Below are positions 9,106 through 17,674 of a stretch of 64,000 nt of DNA, piece by piece. How positions within the stretch are numbered: position 1 is the first letter of the stretch; each line of letters opens with the position of its first letter. The position numbers and the translations under genes were made by a program. The notes beneath the pieces are model-generated. The model searched no databases, had not been told where the DNA came from, and saw only the letters and a list, made by a program, of their open reading frames with translations. Source of the DNA: Lysobacteraceae bacterium NML95-0200. GTDB taxonomy: Bacteria; Pseudomonadota; Gammaproteobacteria; Xanthomonadales; Xanthomonadaceae. The DNA lies in contig NWQQ01000014.1 in assembly GCA_002798255.1 (NCBI GenBank), forward strand, positions 1 through 64,000. The letters run 5' to 3'.

Positions 9106-10389
9106 TCAGCCGCGACCGATGGCGCGATGGCCGATATCGCTGCGGTGGAACTCGCCGTCCCAGCCGATTTGCGCTACCAGCTGATAGGCGCGTTGTTGCG
9201 CGGCAGCCACGTCATCGCCCAGGGCGCAGGCGCACAGCACCCGGCCGCCTGCGGTGAGCACTTCGCCGCTCTCGCCCAGTTGGGTGCCGGCATGAAAGAC
9301 CTTGCTGCCTTCGGGCAGTGGCGCATCCAGACCACGAATCACATCGCCAGTGCGCGGGGTATCGGGATAGTTTTCTGCGGCCATGACCACGCCCAGTGAA
9401 CACTGCGGGCTCCACTGGGCGCTCACGCCCTCAAGCTGGCCGTCGATGGCCGCTTCGAGCAGGTCCACAAGGTCGGATTGCAGGCGCAGCATCACCGGCT
9501 GGGTTTCCGGGTCGCCAAAGCGCACATTGAACTCGATGACTTTGGGCGCGCCGCTGGCATCAATCATCAGCCCGGCATACAGAAAGCCGGTAAAGGGCAT
9601 GCCATCGGCGGCCATCCCGGCGACAGTCGGTTGCACCACTTCGCGCAGGATGCGTGCATGCACTTCCGGGGTGACCACCGGCGCGGGCGAATAGGCGCCC
9701 ATGCCGCCGGTATTGGGGCCGGTATCGCCATCACCAACGCGCTTGTGATCCTGGCTGGTGGCCATCGGCAGGGCGGTCTTGCCATCGACGATGCTGATGA
9801 AGCTGGCTTCCTCGCCTTCCAGAAACTCTTCAATCACCACCCGCGCACCGGCCTTGCCAAAGGCGTTGCCCGAGAGCATGTCGCGCACCGCCGCTTCGGC
9901 TTCGGCCAGGGTCATGGCGACAATCACGCCCTTGCCCGCCGCCAGGCCGTCGGCCTTGATGACGATGGGCGCGCCTTTTTCGCGCACATAGGCCAGCGCC
10001 GCATCGACATCTTCATGCACGGCATAAAACGCGGTGGGGATGCCGTGGCGGGCCAGAAAATCCTTGGCAAAGGCCTTGCTGCCTTCGAGCTGCGCGGCGA
10101 TGGCGGTGGGGCCGAAGATACGTTGCCCGGCAGCGCGGAAGCGATCCACCACGCCGGCCACCAGTGGCGCTTCGGGGCCAACGACCGTCAGTGCCACGCC
10201 TTTATCCTGCGCCAGTTGCAAAAGTGCGTCGATGTTGGTGGCTGCGACGGCGACATTGCGGCATTTGTCTTCGCTGGCGGTACCGGCATTGCCGGGCGCG
10301 ACCAGCACCTCGGTAACGCGCGCGGACTGCGCCAGTTTCCACGCCAGGGCGTGCTCGCGGCCACCAGAGCCGATGACAAGAATTTTCAT
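9106..10389 (-). CDS. purD: Phosphoribosylamine-glycine ligase
   Basis: A 427-residue GAR synthetase, the second step of de novo purine synthesis, joining glycine to phosphoribosylamine with ATP. It starts with [17 protein letters not shown] and has the ATP-grasp features [21 protein letters not shown] and [12 protein letters not shown]. Length and motifs are those of a complete enzyme. It is not next to purH here, its usual partner in many proteobacteria. Confidence 0.97.
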   Translation of the reverse strand: MKILVIGSGGREHALAWKLAQSARVTEVLVAPGNAGTASEDKCRNVAVAATNIDALLQLAQDKGVALTVVGPEAPLVAGVVDRFRAAGQRIFGPTAIAAQLEGSKAFAKDFLARHGIPTAFYAVHEDVDAALAYVREKGAPIVIKADGLAAGKGVIVAMTLAEAEAAVRDMLSGNAFGKAGARVVIEEFLEGEEASFISIVDGKTALPMATSQDHKRVGDGDTGPNTGGMGAYSPAPVVTPEVHARILREVVQPTVAGMAADGMPFTGFLYAGLMIDASGAPKVIEFNVRFGDPETQPVMLRLQSDLVDLLEAAIDGQLEGVSAQWSPQCSLGVVMAAENYPDTPRTGDVIRGLDAPLPEGSKVFHAGTQLGESGEVLTAGGRVLCACALGDDVAAAQQRAYQLVAQIGWDGEFHRSDIGHRAIGRG

Positions 10390-10459
10390 GCCGGATTTCC
10401 TGCAGTTGGGAGTGGGGAGATTTTATTGATTCGCCCGGGCAAAACGTAGCGCGCAGCGT

Positions 10460-11089
10460 TTAGAACATGGAGCCGCCACCGGCAGCCGGCGGGTTGGCGG
10501 GACGGTTGCTGCTGGGCGGATATTCGAGTGCTTCCGGTGCGCTCAGCCAGCGCCGGGTGCTGCGCTGGAAAAACAGGCTGTTGGGGATGCGCAACTGGCT
10601 CTGGCCGCCCTTGGGATGGGTTTCTTTCAGAGTGACGTAAATCAGGTTCATGTCCACCACCTTGCCGCGCAGGCCGGGGCGGTCGCCGCCTTCCATCAGT
10701 TCAATCTGGTCATGCAGGCGGAACGGCCGCGTGATGAGCAGCAGCAATGCACAAAAGATGTTGGTGAGTACACTCCAGGCGGCAAAAAACGCCACCGCAG
10801 CCACGGCGGTAAAGCCGGTGAATGCCGTCCACAGTACGCCGCCGGAAACGCCAAGGCGCTCCAGCACCAGCAGCAAGGTGCCAAAGCCAAGCAGCACGTT
10901 GAGGATGCGTCGCGCGCCGACCCAAACTTCCACAGGCAGCTCATAACGCTGCGAGAGCTTTTTCAAAACTTTGTCGAACATCCAGCGCAGCAGCAAGGCG
11001 GCGGCCAGAATCAATACGATTTGGGCGATGAGCAGAAATTCGCCATACCAGGCCTGCATCCACGGTGGCAGTTTGCTTTTCCAGTGCAT
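10460..11089 (-). CDS. Small mechanosensitive channel (MscS-family) protein
   Basis: About 209 residues. Two or three membrane helices in the first 115 residues, including FTGFTAVAAVAFFAAWSVLTN, the Gly/Ala-rich pore-lining helix of MscS channels, are followed by a beta domain with RPFRLHDQIEL. It should act as a small-conductance osmotic release valve in the inner membrane. The C-terminal domain is shorter than in E. coli MscS (286 residues) and ends in a Pro/Gly-rich tail. The ATG at 11089 has an AAGAAG site just upstream; 11119 is an alternative. Confidence 0.8.
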   Translation of the reverse strand: MHWKSKLPPWMQAWYGEFLLIAQIVLILAAALLLRWMFDKVLKKLSQRYELPVEVWVGARRILNVLLGFGTLLLVLERLGVSGGVLWTAFTGFTAVAAVAFFAAWSVLTNIFCALLLLITRPFRLHDQIELMEGGDRPGLRGKVVDMNLIYVTLKETHPKGGQSQLRIPNSLFFQRSTRRWLSAPEALEYPPSSNRPANPPAAGGGSMF

Positions 11090-11178
11090 GGGCTTCTTTT
11101 GCGCTTGCGGGCTGGGCATTGTAGCGGGGCAACACCATAAGGCCTGCACATCGCAGCATTGAATGGGACAATAAGACC

Positions 11179-11727
11179 ATGACGGCCACCTCGCTTATCC
11201 TGCATCCGCATCCGACCACGCCTTGCCCGGCAGTGCGCGCTTTGGCTGTGGATTGGGCTTGGGTCGATACCGATACCCTGCGACTGGATTACCGGCTGGA
11301 TGCCGAGCTTGCCGCATTGCGTATCCCGCTACTGGCAGTCATGCCCAGCGCCCGCGATGGGCTATGGCGGCACACTTGTTTTGAGGCTTTCATCGGCGTG
11401 CCGGACGCCTCTGGCTATCACGAATTCAACGCCTCGCCCTCCGGCGACTTTGCTGCCTATGTATTTGCTGCCGAGCGTCAGCGTCAGCGGCAGATGGCGG
11501 CCACGCTGCCTGCCCCCCAAGTCAGCTGCCACACTGGCGGCGAGCGGCTGCAACTGCGACTGGAAATCCCCCGGGCAGCGCTGCCGGCAGGACAGGCATG
11601 GCAGCTGGGCTTGAGTGCAGTGATTGAGACGGTATCGGGTGAGTGCAGTTATTTCGCGCTGGTGCACCCCGGACCCACGCCTGATTTCCATGCCCGTGCC
11701 GGTTGGACGGCACGGCTTTCCCTTTGA
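11179..11727 (+). CDS. DOMON-like domain protein
   Basis: A 182-residue soluble protein resembling the DOMON-like family, with LWRHTCFEAFIGV, YHEFNASPSGDFAAY and a C-terminal GPTPDFHARAGW motif. The beta-sandwich fold can bind sugars or heme, but the ligand is unknown. It is directly followed, after 18 bases, by the NamZ-type glycosidase gene, and the two are probably co-transcribed. Confidence 0.8.
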   Translation: MTATSLILHPHPTTPCPAVRALAVDWAWVDTDTLRLDYRLDAELAALRIPLLAVMPSARDGLWRHTCFEAFIGVPDASGYHEFNASPSGDFAAYVFAAERQRQRQMAATLPAPQVSCHTGGERLQLRLEIPRAALPAGQAWQLGLSAVIETVSGECSYFALVHPGPTPDFHARAGWTARLSL

Positions 11728-11745
11728 TTTCTTGAAACGGCAAAC

Positions 11746-12960
11746 ATGCAATTCGGACTTGAACGCTTTATCCAGGACTCCACCTTGCGTGCCCCGCTGG
11801 CCGGTCGCCGCGTCGCCCTGCTGGCACACCCGGCCTCGGTCACCCGCGACCTGAGGCACGCACTGGATGCCATCGCCGCACTGCCGGATGTCAAACTCAC
11901 TGCGGCCTTCGGCCCGCAGCATGGCCTGCGCGGCGACAAGCAGGACAACATGATTGAATCGCCGGACTACACCGACCCGCGACTGGGGATTCCGGTGTAC
12001 AGCCTGTATGGCGAGGTGCGCTATCCAACCGACGAGATGATGGCGAGCTTCGATGTGCTGCTGGTCGATTTGCAGGACTTGGGCTGCCGTATCTATACCT
12101 TCATCACCACCTTGCTGTATGTGCTGCAAGCTGCGCAACATCACGGCAAAGCGGTCTGGGTGCTGGATCGCCCCAATCCCGCAGGCCGTCCGGTAGAGGG
12201 TTTGAGCCTGCGTCCTGGCTGGGAGAGCTTTGTCGGTGCCGCACCGATGCCGATGCGCCACGGCATGACCATGGGCGAGCTGGGGCACTGGTTTATCGCC
12301 TATTTTGGCTTGACGCTGGAATACCGCGTGATTGCGATGCAGGGCTGGCAGCCGGATGCCGCGCCCGGTTACGGCTGGCCGCAAGGCGTTGATGACGGGC
12401 GCAGCTGGGTCAATCCCAGCCCCAATGCCGCCAATTTGAGCATGGCGCGCGCCTATGCCGGGACAGTGATGCTGGAGGGCACCACGCTCAGCGAAGGCCG
12501 AGGCACGACCCGGCCACTGGAGCTGTTTGGCGCCCCCGATATCGACACCGGACGGCTGCTGGCCGATATGCGGCAGATGGCGCCGCACTGGCTGCAAGGC
12601 TGCGTATTGCGTGAATGCTGGTTCGAGCCGACCTTCCACAAGCATGTCGGCAAACTGTGTGCCGGGGTGCAGATTCATGTCGAAGACCCGATGCATTACG
12701 ACCACCAGGCATTCAAACCCTGGCGCTTGCAGGCATTGGCCTTCAAGGCATTGCGCCAGCAACAGCCGGACTATCCCATCTGGCGCAACTTCCCCTATGA
12801 ATACGAGCTGGACAAACTGGCGATTGATGTCATCAACGGCAGCCCGCTACTGCGCGAATGGGTGGATGATGGCGCCGCCACCCCGGCTGACCTGGATGCC
12901 CTGGCCGAAGCCGACGAAAACGCCTGGCGGCAAACCCGCAAGCCTTTCCTGCTGTATTGA
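11746..12960 (+). CDS. DUF1343 / NamZ-type exo-beta-N-acetylmuramidase
   Basis: A 404-residue protein of the DUF1343 family, which includes Bacillus NamZ (glycoside hydrolase family 171), an exo-acting enzyme that removes N-acetylmuramic acid from the non-reducing end of peptidoglycan fragments. Motifs seen are FGPQHGLRGDKQD, YSLYGEVR, LLVDLQDLGCRIYT and TTLSEGRGTTRP. No signal peptide is visible, so a cytoplasmic role in muropeptide recycling is likely. An AmpG-like permease, which would import such fragments, is encoded at 47164. Confidence 0.88.
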   Translation: MQFGLERFIQDSTLRAPLAGRRVALLAHPASVTRDLRHALDAIAALPDVKLTAAFGPQHGLRGDKQDNMIESPDYTDPRLGIPVYSLYGEVRYPTDEMMASFDVLLVDLQDLGCRIYTFITTLLYVLQAAQHHGKAVWVLDRPNPAGRPVEGLSLRPGWESFVGAAPMPMRHGMTMGELGHWFIAYFGLTLEYRVIAMQGWQPDAAPGYGWPQGVDDGRSWVNPSPNAANLSMARAYAGTVMLEGTTLSEGRGTTRPLELFGAPDIDTGRLLADMRQMAPHWLQGCVLRECWFEPTFHKHVGKLCAGVQIHVEDPMHYDHQAFKPWRLQALAFKALRQQQPDYPIWRNFPYEYELDKLAIDVINGSPLLREWVDDGAATPADLDALAEADENAWRQTRKPFLLY

Positions 12961-13023
12961 GCTATAGCTTTCAGACGCTGCGATATTGAGCCTGCGGCGC
13001 TGGCAGGGTGGGGGCTGTTGGCA

Positions 13024-13368
13024 TTAGTGCCCGGCGCGGTCGCGTTTCCAGCCGCGGTGCTTGATGTCCAGCCACAGGCTGTAGCTGGCGGTGAAGGTGG
13101 GAAACAGGTTTTGCAGGATGCCCACCGAATCGTTCTTGCCGAAGATGAAATAGCTGAGCGTCATCAGGCTGCCGATGATGCTCATGTACCAGAACAGCCG
13201 CGGAATCACCGGCTTCTTGGCGCGGCGGCTGGCGATGAATTGCACCAGCCAGCGGCCGCCGAACATCAGCGCGCCCACCCAGCCGATGATTTTCCACGGG
13301 GTCATGTGGATGCCGGTCCAGGCCAGCCACTGCACCGGGGTGTCCATGAAGGGGGTCGGGTCGGTCAT
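13024..13368 (-). CDS. Lipid-A-disaccharide synthase N-terminal domain-like membrane protein
   Basis: A 114-residue membrane protein of the LAB_N type: short hydrophobic helices with GWVGALMFGGRWLVQF, SRRAKKPVIPRLFWYMS and a C-terminal LDIKHRGW. Such proteins are usually encoded beside a family 2 glycosyltransferase, as here, and are thought to assist transfer of sugars onto lipid carriers or lipid A. It overlaps the preceding glycosyltransferase gene by 4 bases (ATGA), which points to coupled translation. Confidence 0.88.
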   Translation of the reverse strand: MTDPTPFMDTPVQWLAWTGIHMTPWKIIGWVGALMFGGRWLVQFIASRRAKKPVIPRLFWYMSIIGSLMTLSYFIFGKNDSVGILQNLFPTFTASYSLWLDIKHRGWKRDRAGH

Positions 13369-14099
13369 GGTGGTGGCAGTTCTTCGGTGGCGGTGCGGCG
13401 GCTGCGGCTGATGAGCCAGGACACGCCAAGCAGGTCGCGCACGCCCACCAGGGCGCGGCCCAGATTGGTGTATTTGGACACGCCGCTGACGCGGTGGCGG
13501 TGGTTGACCGGCACGCTCAAGGTGCGCCAGCCAGCGCGCTGCATCAGCGCGGGCAGGTAGCGGTGCATATGGTCGAAATAGGGCAGGTCGAGAAACGCCG
13601 CGCGCTCCATCAGCTTGATGCCGCAGCCGGTATCCGGGGTGGCATCGCGCAGCATCCGTGCGCGGATGGCATTGGCCCAGCGCGAGGCCCAGCGTTTGCT
13701 GCCCGAGTCCTGGCGATTGACGCGCCAGCCCGCGAACAGCTTGGTATCGGCGCTGGCACGGTCACGCTCGGCCAGCAGTTTGCGGATGTCGGCCGGGTCG
13801 TTCTGGCCATCGCCATCGAGCGTTGCCACCCACGGTGCGCGCGCGGCCTTGATGCCGTTGCGCACCGCAGTGCTCTGGCCGCTGTTGGCAAGATGGCGAA
13901 TCACGCGCAGCTCCGGCGTAGTGGCTTGCAGGGCTTGCAGCCGCGCCAGCGTGGCATCGCGCGAGAGGTCATCGACATAGACGATTTCAAATGCCACCAC
14001 GCCACGCAGGGCGGCGAGGATTTCCGTCACCAGTGGGACGATATTGTCTTCTTCGTTATGTACCGGCACCACGACGGAGAGTTCGGGCGTGGGGTTCAT
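13365..14099 (-). CDS. Family 2 glycosyltransferase (polyprenyl-phosphate sugar transferase type)
   Basis: A 244-residue GT-A enzyme. The N-terminus LSVVVPVHNEEDNI, the DDLSRD motif, TLDGDGQNDP (metal-binding DxD) and GCGIKLMERAAF are those of dolichol/undecaprenyl-phosphate mannosyl or aminoarabinosyl transferases. No C-terminal membrane helices are present; the membrane partner is probably the LAB_N protein translated next. The start at 14099 (MNPTPEL) overlaps the epimerase stop by 4 bases. It is part of a three-gene envelope-glycan unit. Confidence 0.9.
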   Translation of the reverse strand: MNPTPELSVVVPVHNEEDNIVPLVTEILAALRGVVAFEIVYVDDLSRDATLARLQALQATTPELRVIRHLANSGQSTAVRNGIKAARAPWVATLDGDGQNDPADIRKLLAERDRASADTKLFAGWRVNRQDSGSKRWASRWANAIRARMLRDATPDTGCGIKLMERAAFLDLPYFDHMHRYLPALMQRAGWRTLSVPVNHRHRVSGVSKYTNLGRALVGVRDLLGVSWLISRSRRTATEELPPP

Positions 14100-15076
14100 G
14101 CGGCATCTCCAAAATAGTCGCGGCACCAGGCCACTACCGGCGGCAGGCCGGTTTCAATCGGGGTGGCGGGGGCAAAGCCGAAGGCGGTTTCGGCCTTGCG
14201 GGTATCGGCGCAGGTGGCCACCATGTCGCCGGGCTGCATCGGCTTGTGGATTTTTTCAGCCGCCCGGCCTGCGGCGCGCTCAATCACGGCGATGAAGTCT
14301 TCCAGCGCCACCGGGGTGTGATTGCCCAGGTTGAACACCTGGTGCGGGGTATCGCCATCGGCGGGATGCGCAAGCGCGCCCAGAATGCCCGCGACGATAT
14401 CGCTGATATGGGTAAAGTCGCGGCGCATCTGGCCGTGGTTGAACACTTCGATGGGGCGGCCTGCCAGTATCGCGCGCGAAAACAGCAGCGGCGCCATGTC
14501 CGGCCGTCCCCAGGGGCCATACACGGTGAAAAAGCGCAGGCCGGTGGCGGGCAGGCGGTAGAGCTGCGCATAGGTATGCGCCATCAGCTCGTTGGCGGCC
14601 TTGGTGGCGGCATACAGCGAGCGCGGCTGGTCGATGCGCTGCTCTTCGGAAAACGGCGGCCTGGCCGAGTCGCCATACACCGACGAGGAGCTGGCATAGA
14701 CAAGATGCGCCACGCCATGATGGCGGCAGGCCTCCAGCATGTTCACAAAGCCCGCCAGATTGCTGTCCACATAGGCATGCGGATTTTGCAGCGAATAGCG
14801 CACGCCGGCCTGTGCCGCCAGATGAATCACCTGCCTGGGGCTGACTTCCGCAAACAGCGCATTGAGGGCATCGCGGTCGCTGATGTCGAGCTTGCGGATG
14901 TCCACCTCCGGGCACAGCGCAGCAACACGGTCGCGTTTTAGTTGCGGGTCGTAGTAGTCGTTGTAATTGTCCAGCCCGACTACATCAAGGCCGCGCGCGG
15001 CCAGTGCCTGACAGACATGCGCGCCGATGAAGCCGGCCGCGCCAGTGACAAGGATGGGGGAGGCGGAAGCTGACAT
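14096..15076 (-). CDS. NAD-dependent nucleotide-sugar epimerase
   Basis: A 326-residue extended short-chain dehydrogenase. It has the Rossmann motif TGAAGFIGAHV, YASSSSVYGD, the catalytic YAATK (YxxxK) and RFFTVYGPWGRPDM, a pattern closest to UDP-glucuronate 4-epimerases. The LDNYNDYYDPQLK segment supports this. It supplies a sugar nucleotide, probably for the adjacent glycosyltransferase. The start is the ATG at 15076 (MSASASP); the upstream extension overlaps parB and is rejected. Confidence 0.9.
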   Translation of the reverse strand: MSASASPILVTGAAGFIGAHVCQALAARGLDVVGLDNYNDYYDPQLKRDRVAALCPEVDIRKLDISDRDALNALFAEVSPRQVIHLAAQAGVRYSLQNPHAYVDSNLAGFVNMLEACRHHGVAHLVYASSSSVYGDSARPPFSEEQRIDQPRSLYAATKAANELMAHTYAQLYRLPATGLRFFTVYGPWGRPDMAPLLFSRAILAGRPIEVFNHGQMRRDFTHISDIVAGILGALAHPADGDTPHQVFNLGNHTPVALEDFIAVIERAAGRAAEKIHKPMQPGDMVATCADTRKAETAFGFAPATPIETGLPPVVAWCRDYFGDAA

Positions 15077-15089
15077 CGCGGTGCGCGGT

Positions 15090-15995
15090 TCAGGGGGTTT
15101 TTCGCAGCCGCTCCAGCACGCCATCGAGGGCGTCCAGCGAGCCGTAATGAATCACCAGCTTGCCACGCCCGCCCCGGCCATGCTGCACCGTGACCTTGCT
15201 GGCCAGGGTTTCGGACAGCTCGTTTTCCAGGGCGGCGATATCGGCTGAGGGCAGCGGCTTTTTGCGTTTTGACGGCGTACCGAGCTTGCCGGCGGCCAAT
15301 TGCTGCACACGGTGCTCGACTTCGCGCACGCTCCAGCCTTCTGCGGCGGCCTGTTTGGCCAGTGCAATCGCCGCCTGCGGGGTCAGCGACAGCAGGGCGC
15401 GGGCATGACCCATTTCGATTTCGCGCTTTTGCACCAGGGCGCGGATTTCCGGCGGCAGCTCCAGGAGCCGCAGCAGATTGGAAACCGCAGCGCGCGAGCG
15501 CCCGACCGCTTCGGCCGCCTGCGCATGGGTCAGGTCAAACTCGTCAATCAGCCGTTGCAGTGCCTCGGCTTCTTCCAGCGGGTTCAGGTCTTCGCGCTGG
15601 ATGTTTTCAATCAGCGCCATCGCCACCACGGTGCGGTCATCCAGCTCGCGCACCACGGCGGGGATTTCAATCAGCCCGGCCAGTTGCGTGGCGCGCCAGC
15701 GGCGCTCACCGGCGACGATTTCATACTTGTCCTTGCCGATGCTGCGCACCACGATGGGCTGCACCACGCCCTGCACCTTGATGGACTCGGCCAGCTCTTG
15801 CAGCTTGGCATCGTCCATGGTGCGGCGCGGCTGGTATTTGCCCGGTTGCAAATGCTTGACCGGCAGGCGGGTGAGCTTTTCACCCGGCTGCGCTTCCACG
15901 TTCTCCAGCGTTTTGACACCACCGGGAATCAGCGTGTTGAGGCCGCGTCCCAGTGCCGGTTTCTTGCTCTTGCTGGCTGCTTTGGAATTGCTCAT
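15090..15995 (-). CDS. parB: Chromosome partitioning protein ParB
   Basis: A 301-residue centromere-binding CTPase clamp. Visible are the N-terminal GRGLNTLIPGG that contacts ParA, LQPGKYQPR, the GERRWRAT CTP-binding box, a helix-turn-helix (THAQAAEAVGRSRAAVSNLLRL shown in part: AVGRSRAAVSNLL) at about residues 150-175, and a C-terminal dimerisation domain. It binds parS sites near the origin and spreads along the DNA. The start is MSNSKAA at 15995, just after the parA stop. Such genes normally lie near oriC. Confidence 0.96.
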   Translation of the reverse strand: MSNSKAASKSKKPALGRGLNTLIPGGVKTLENVEAQPGEKLTRLPVKHLQPGKYQPRRTMDDAKLQELAESIKVQGVVQPIVVRSIGKDKYEIVAGERRWRATQLAGLIEIPAVVRELDDRTVVAMALIENIQREDLNPLEEAEALQRLIDEFDLTHAQAAEAVGRSRAAVSNLLRLLELPPEIRALVQKREIEMGHARALLSLTPQAAIALAKQAAAEGWSVREVEHRVQQLAAGKLGTPSKRKKPLPSADIAALENELSETLASKVTVQHGRGGRGKLVIHYGSLDALDGVLERLRKTP

Positions 15996-16003
15996 GGAAC
16001 CTC

Positions 16004-16789
16004 TCAAGCCGCTTGTGCGGCAGTGCGTTCATGCTGCAAGCGCAGCACTTCTCCGGCCAAGCCCAGGTAAGCGATGCCGCCGCGCGAGCCGCGGTCATAG
16101 CCGATGATGCTGCGCCCGTGGCTGGGCGCTTCGGCCACGCGCACATTGCGCGGCACGATGGTATTGAACACCTTGTCGCCGAAATGCTGCTCCAGCTCGG
16201 CCGATACCGCATTGGCCAGGTTGTTGCGCACATCAAACATGGTGCGCAAAACGCCCTCGATTTCCAGTTGCGGGTTGAGCTTCTGCTTCAGCGCCTCGAT
16301 GGTTTGCAACAGCGATGTCAGCCCTTCCAGCGCGTAGTACTCGCACTGCATCGGCACCAAGACCGAATCAGCTGCAGTCAGGGCGTTCAGGGTCAGCAGC
16401 GACAGCGCCGGCGGGCAGTCGATGATGATGAAGTCATAGTCGCCGCGCACTGCATCCAGCGCGCGCTTGAGGCGCTGCTCGCGCCCCTCCTCGTCCATCA
16501 GCGTGATTTCCGCTGCGGTGAGGTCGGTATTGCCCGGCATCAGGTCGTGGCCTTCCTCGGTGGTGAGGATGGCATCGCGCGGCGCGACTTCTTCCAGCAG
16601 CACATCGCAAGTGGTATGCGTCACTTCATGCTTGTCCACGCCGCTGCCGGAGGTGGCATTGCCCTGCGAGTCCAAATCCACCAGCAGCACCCGTTTGGGG
16701 GTGGCTGCCAATGCGGCGGCAAGGTTGACGGCGGTGGTGGTCTTGCCGACGCCGCCTTTCTGGTTGGCAACCGCGATGATTCGCGCCAT
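16004..16789 (-). CDS. parA: Chromosome partitioning ATPase ParA (Soj)
   Basis: A 261-residue Walker-type ATPase. It has the deviant Walker A KGGVGKTT at about residues 10-17, LVDLDSQGNAT and IIDCPPALS, all standard for ParA. It binds DNA as an ATP dimer and works with ParB to move origins apart. The start at 16789 (MARIIAVANQ) is typical; the longer frame would overlap rsmG. It is between rsmG and parB as in most bacteria. Confidence 0.97.
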   Translation of the reverse strand: MARIIAVANQKGGVGKTTTAVNLAAALAATPKRVLLVDLDSQGNATSGSGVDKHEVTHTTCDVLLEEVAPRDAILTTEEGHDLMPGNTDLTAAEITLMDEEGREQRLKRALDAVRGDYDFIIIDCPPALSLLTLNALTAADSVLVPMQCEYYALEGLTSLLQTIEALKQKLNPQLEIEGVLRTMFDVRNNLANAVSAELEQHFGDKVFNTIVPRNVRVAEAPSHGRSIIGYDRGSRGGIAYLGLAGEVLRLQHERTAAQAA

Positions 16790-16874
16790 GAATGCTATGT
16801 CCTGTGAGCCGGGGGAGTCGGTCATGCCGACGGAAGGACTGTGCATTATGCCTTGCCGTCCCCTGCGGCGGAAA

Positions 16875-17528
16875 TCAGTCCGCAGTATCGCGGCGGGCAA
16901 CCACCGCCAATTGCCGGCTGGCGGCCAACCCCGGCACTTGCAGCGCATGCACTGCCTGCAGCTGCCAGCCCGGCGGCAGCTGCGCGGCCTCTTCGGCCAC
17001 GGTTTCGGCTTTCATCGCCAGCAACACCCCGCCCGGCGCCAGCAAATGCCCGCCAAAGCCGATGATTTTGTCCAATGTCGCCAGCGCCCGCGCGGTGATG
17101 GCAGCATACTGCCCCGGCTCATCCAGCGCCTCGGCGCGGCACTCGGCTACCCGTGCGTTGCTCAACCCCAATGTGCGCACCGCCTGACGCAGAAAACGCG
17201 CCTTCTTGCCATTGGACTCGACCAATGTCACCGTGCAGCCGGGACGGGCGATAGCCAGCGGAATGCCCGGAAGCCCGGGGCCGGTGCCCAGGTCAGCCAG
17301 CGCCGCATCCGGCACAAATGGCACCATCGCCAGCGAATCCAGCAGGTGCTTGGTGACCATCTCGCGCGGCTCGCGGATAGCGGTCAGGTTGTAAGTGCTG
17401 TTCCAGCGCATCAGCAGCGCCAGATAAGTCAAAAGCGGCGGCGCAAGCGCATCGGCATCGAGCTTCAGTTCGGCAAGACCTTGGCGCAGCAACGGTTCGA
17501 TATCGGAAGGGAGGGCAGTCAGGTCCAT
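16875..17528 (-). CDS. rsmG: 16S rRNA (guanine527-N7)-methyltransferase
   Basis: A 217-residue methyltransferase acting on G527 of 16S rRNA with S-adenosylmethionine. The motifs are [23 protein letters not shown] (SAM site) and [16 protein letters not shown]. It begins the rsmG-parA-parB run. Its usual neighbour mnmG is not on its upstream side; instead the divergent WYL regulator locus lies there. Confidence 0.96.
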   Translation of the reverse strand: MDLTALPSDIEPLLRQGLAELKLDADALAPPLLTYLALLMRWNSTYNLTAIREPREMVTKHLLDSLAMVPFVPDAALADLGTGPGLPGIPLAIARPGCTVTLVESNGKKARFLRQAVRTLGLSNARVAECRAEALDEPGQYAAITARALATLDKIIGFGGHLLAPGGVLLAMKAETVAEEAAQLPPGWQLQAVHALQVPGLAASRQLAVVARRDTAD

Positions 17529-17620
17529 GCATAAAAGTATGGCGTATCCGCAGCCATGCCTGCCCTGCCGGGAACACGTAATCCGGTTCAGGCTTTATTA
17601 AAGTGTGACCGAGTTCCGGT

Positions 17621-17674
17621 GACATCCCCCTTTCGCTTTGCGATAATCCCCGCGCAAAGTGAAAGGGGGATGTC
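17621..17674 (+). promoter_or_regulatory. 22-bp inverted repeat covering the WYL gene start
   Basis: Arms 17621-17642 and 17653-17674 pair over 22 positions with a single G-T pair, separated by a 10-base loop. The right arm contains the AAAGGGGG ribosome-binding sequence and the ATG at 17670. In mRNA this hairpin would bury both; in DNA it could be an operator for a dimeric regulator. No T run follows, so it does not look like a terminator. A second in-frame ATG at 17682 lies just outside the hairpin. Confidence 0.75.

Noticed and set aside
11362-12762. A 466-codon minus-strand frame over the NamZ gene
   Set aside because: Antisense shadow of a well-supported glycosidase; no motifs and no ribosome binding site.
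13991-14941. A 316-codon plus-strand frame over the epimerase
   Set aside because: Shadow of the nucleotide-sugar epimerase; the real gene has full SDR motifs.
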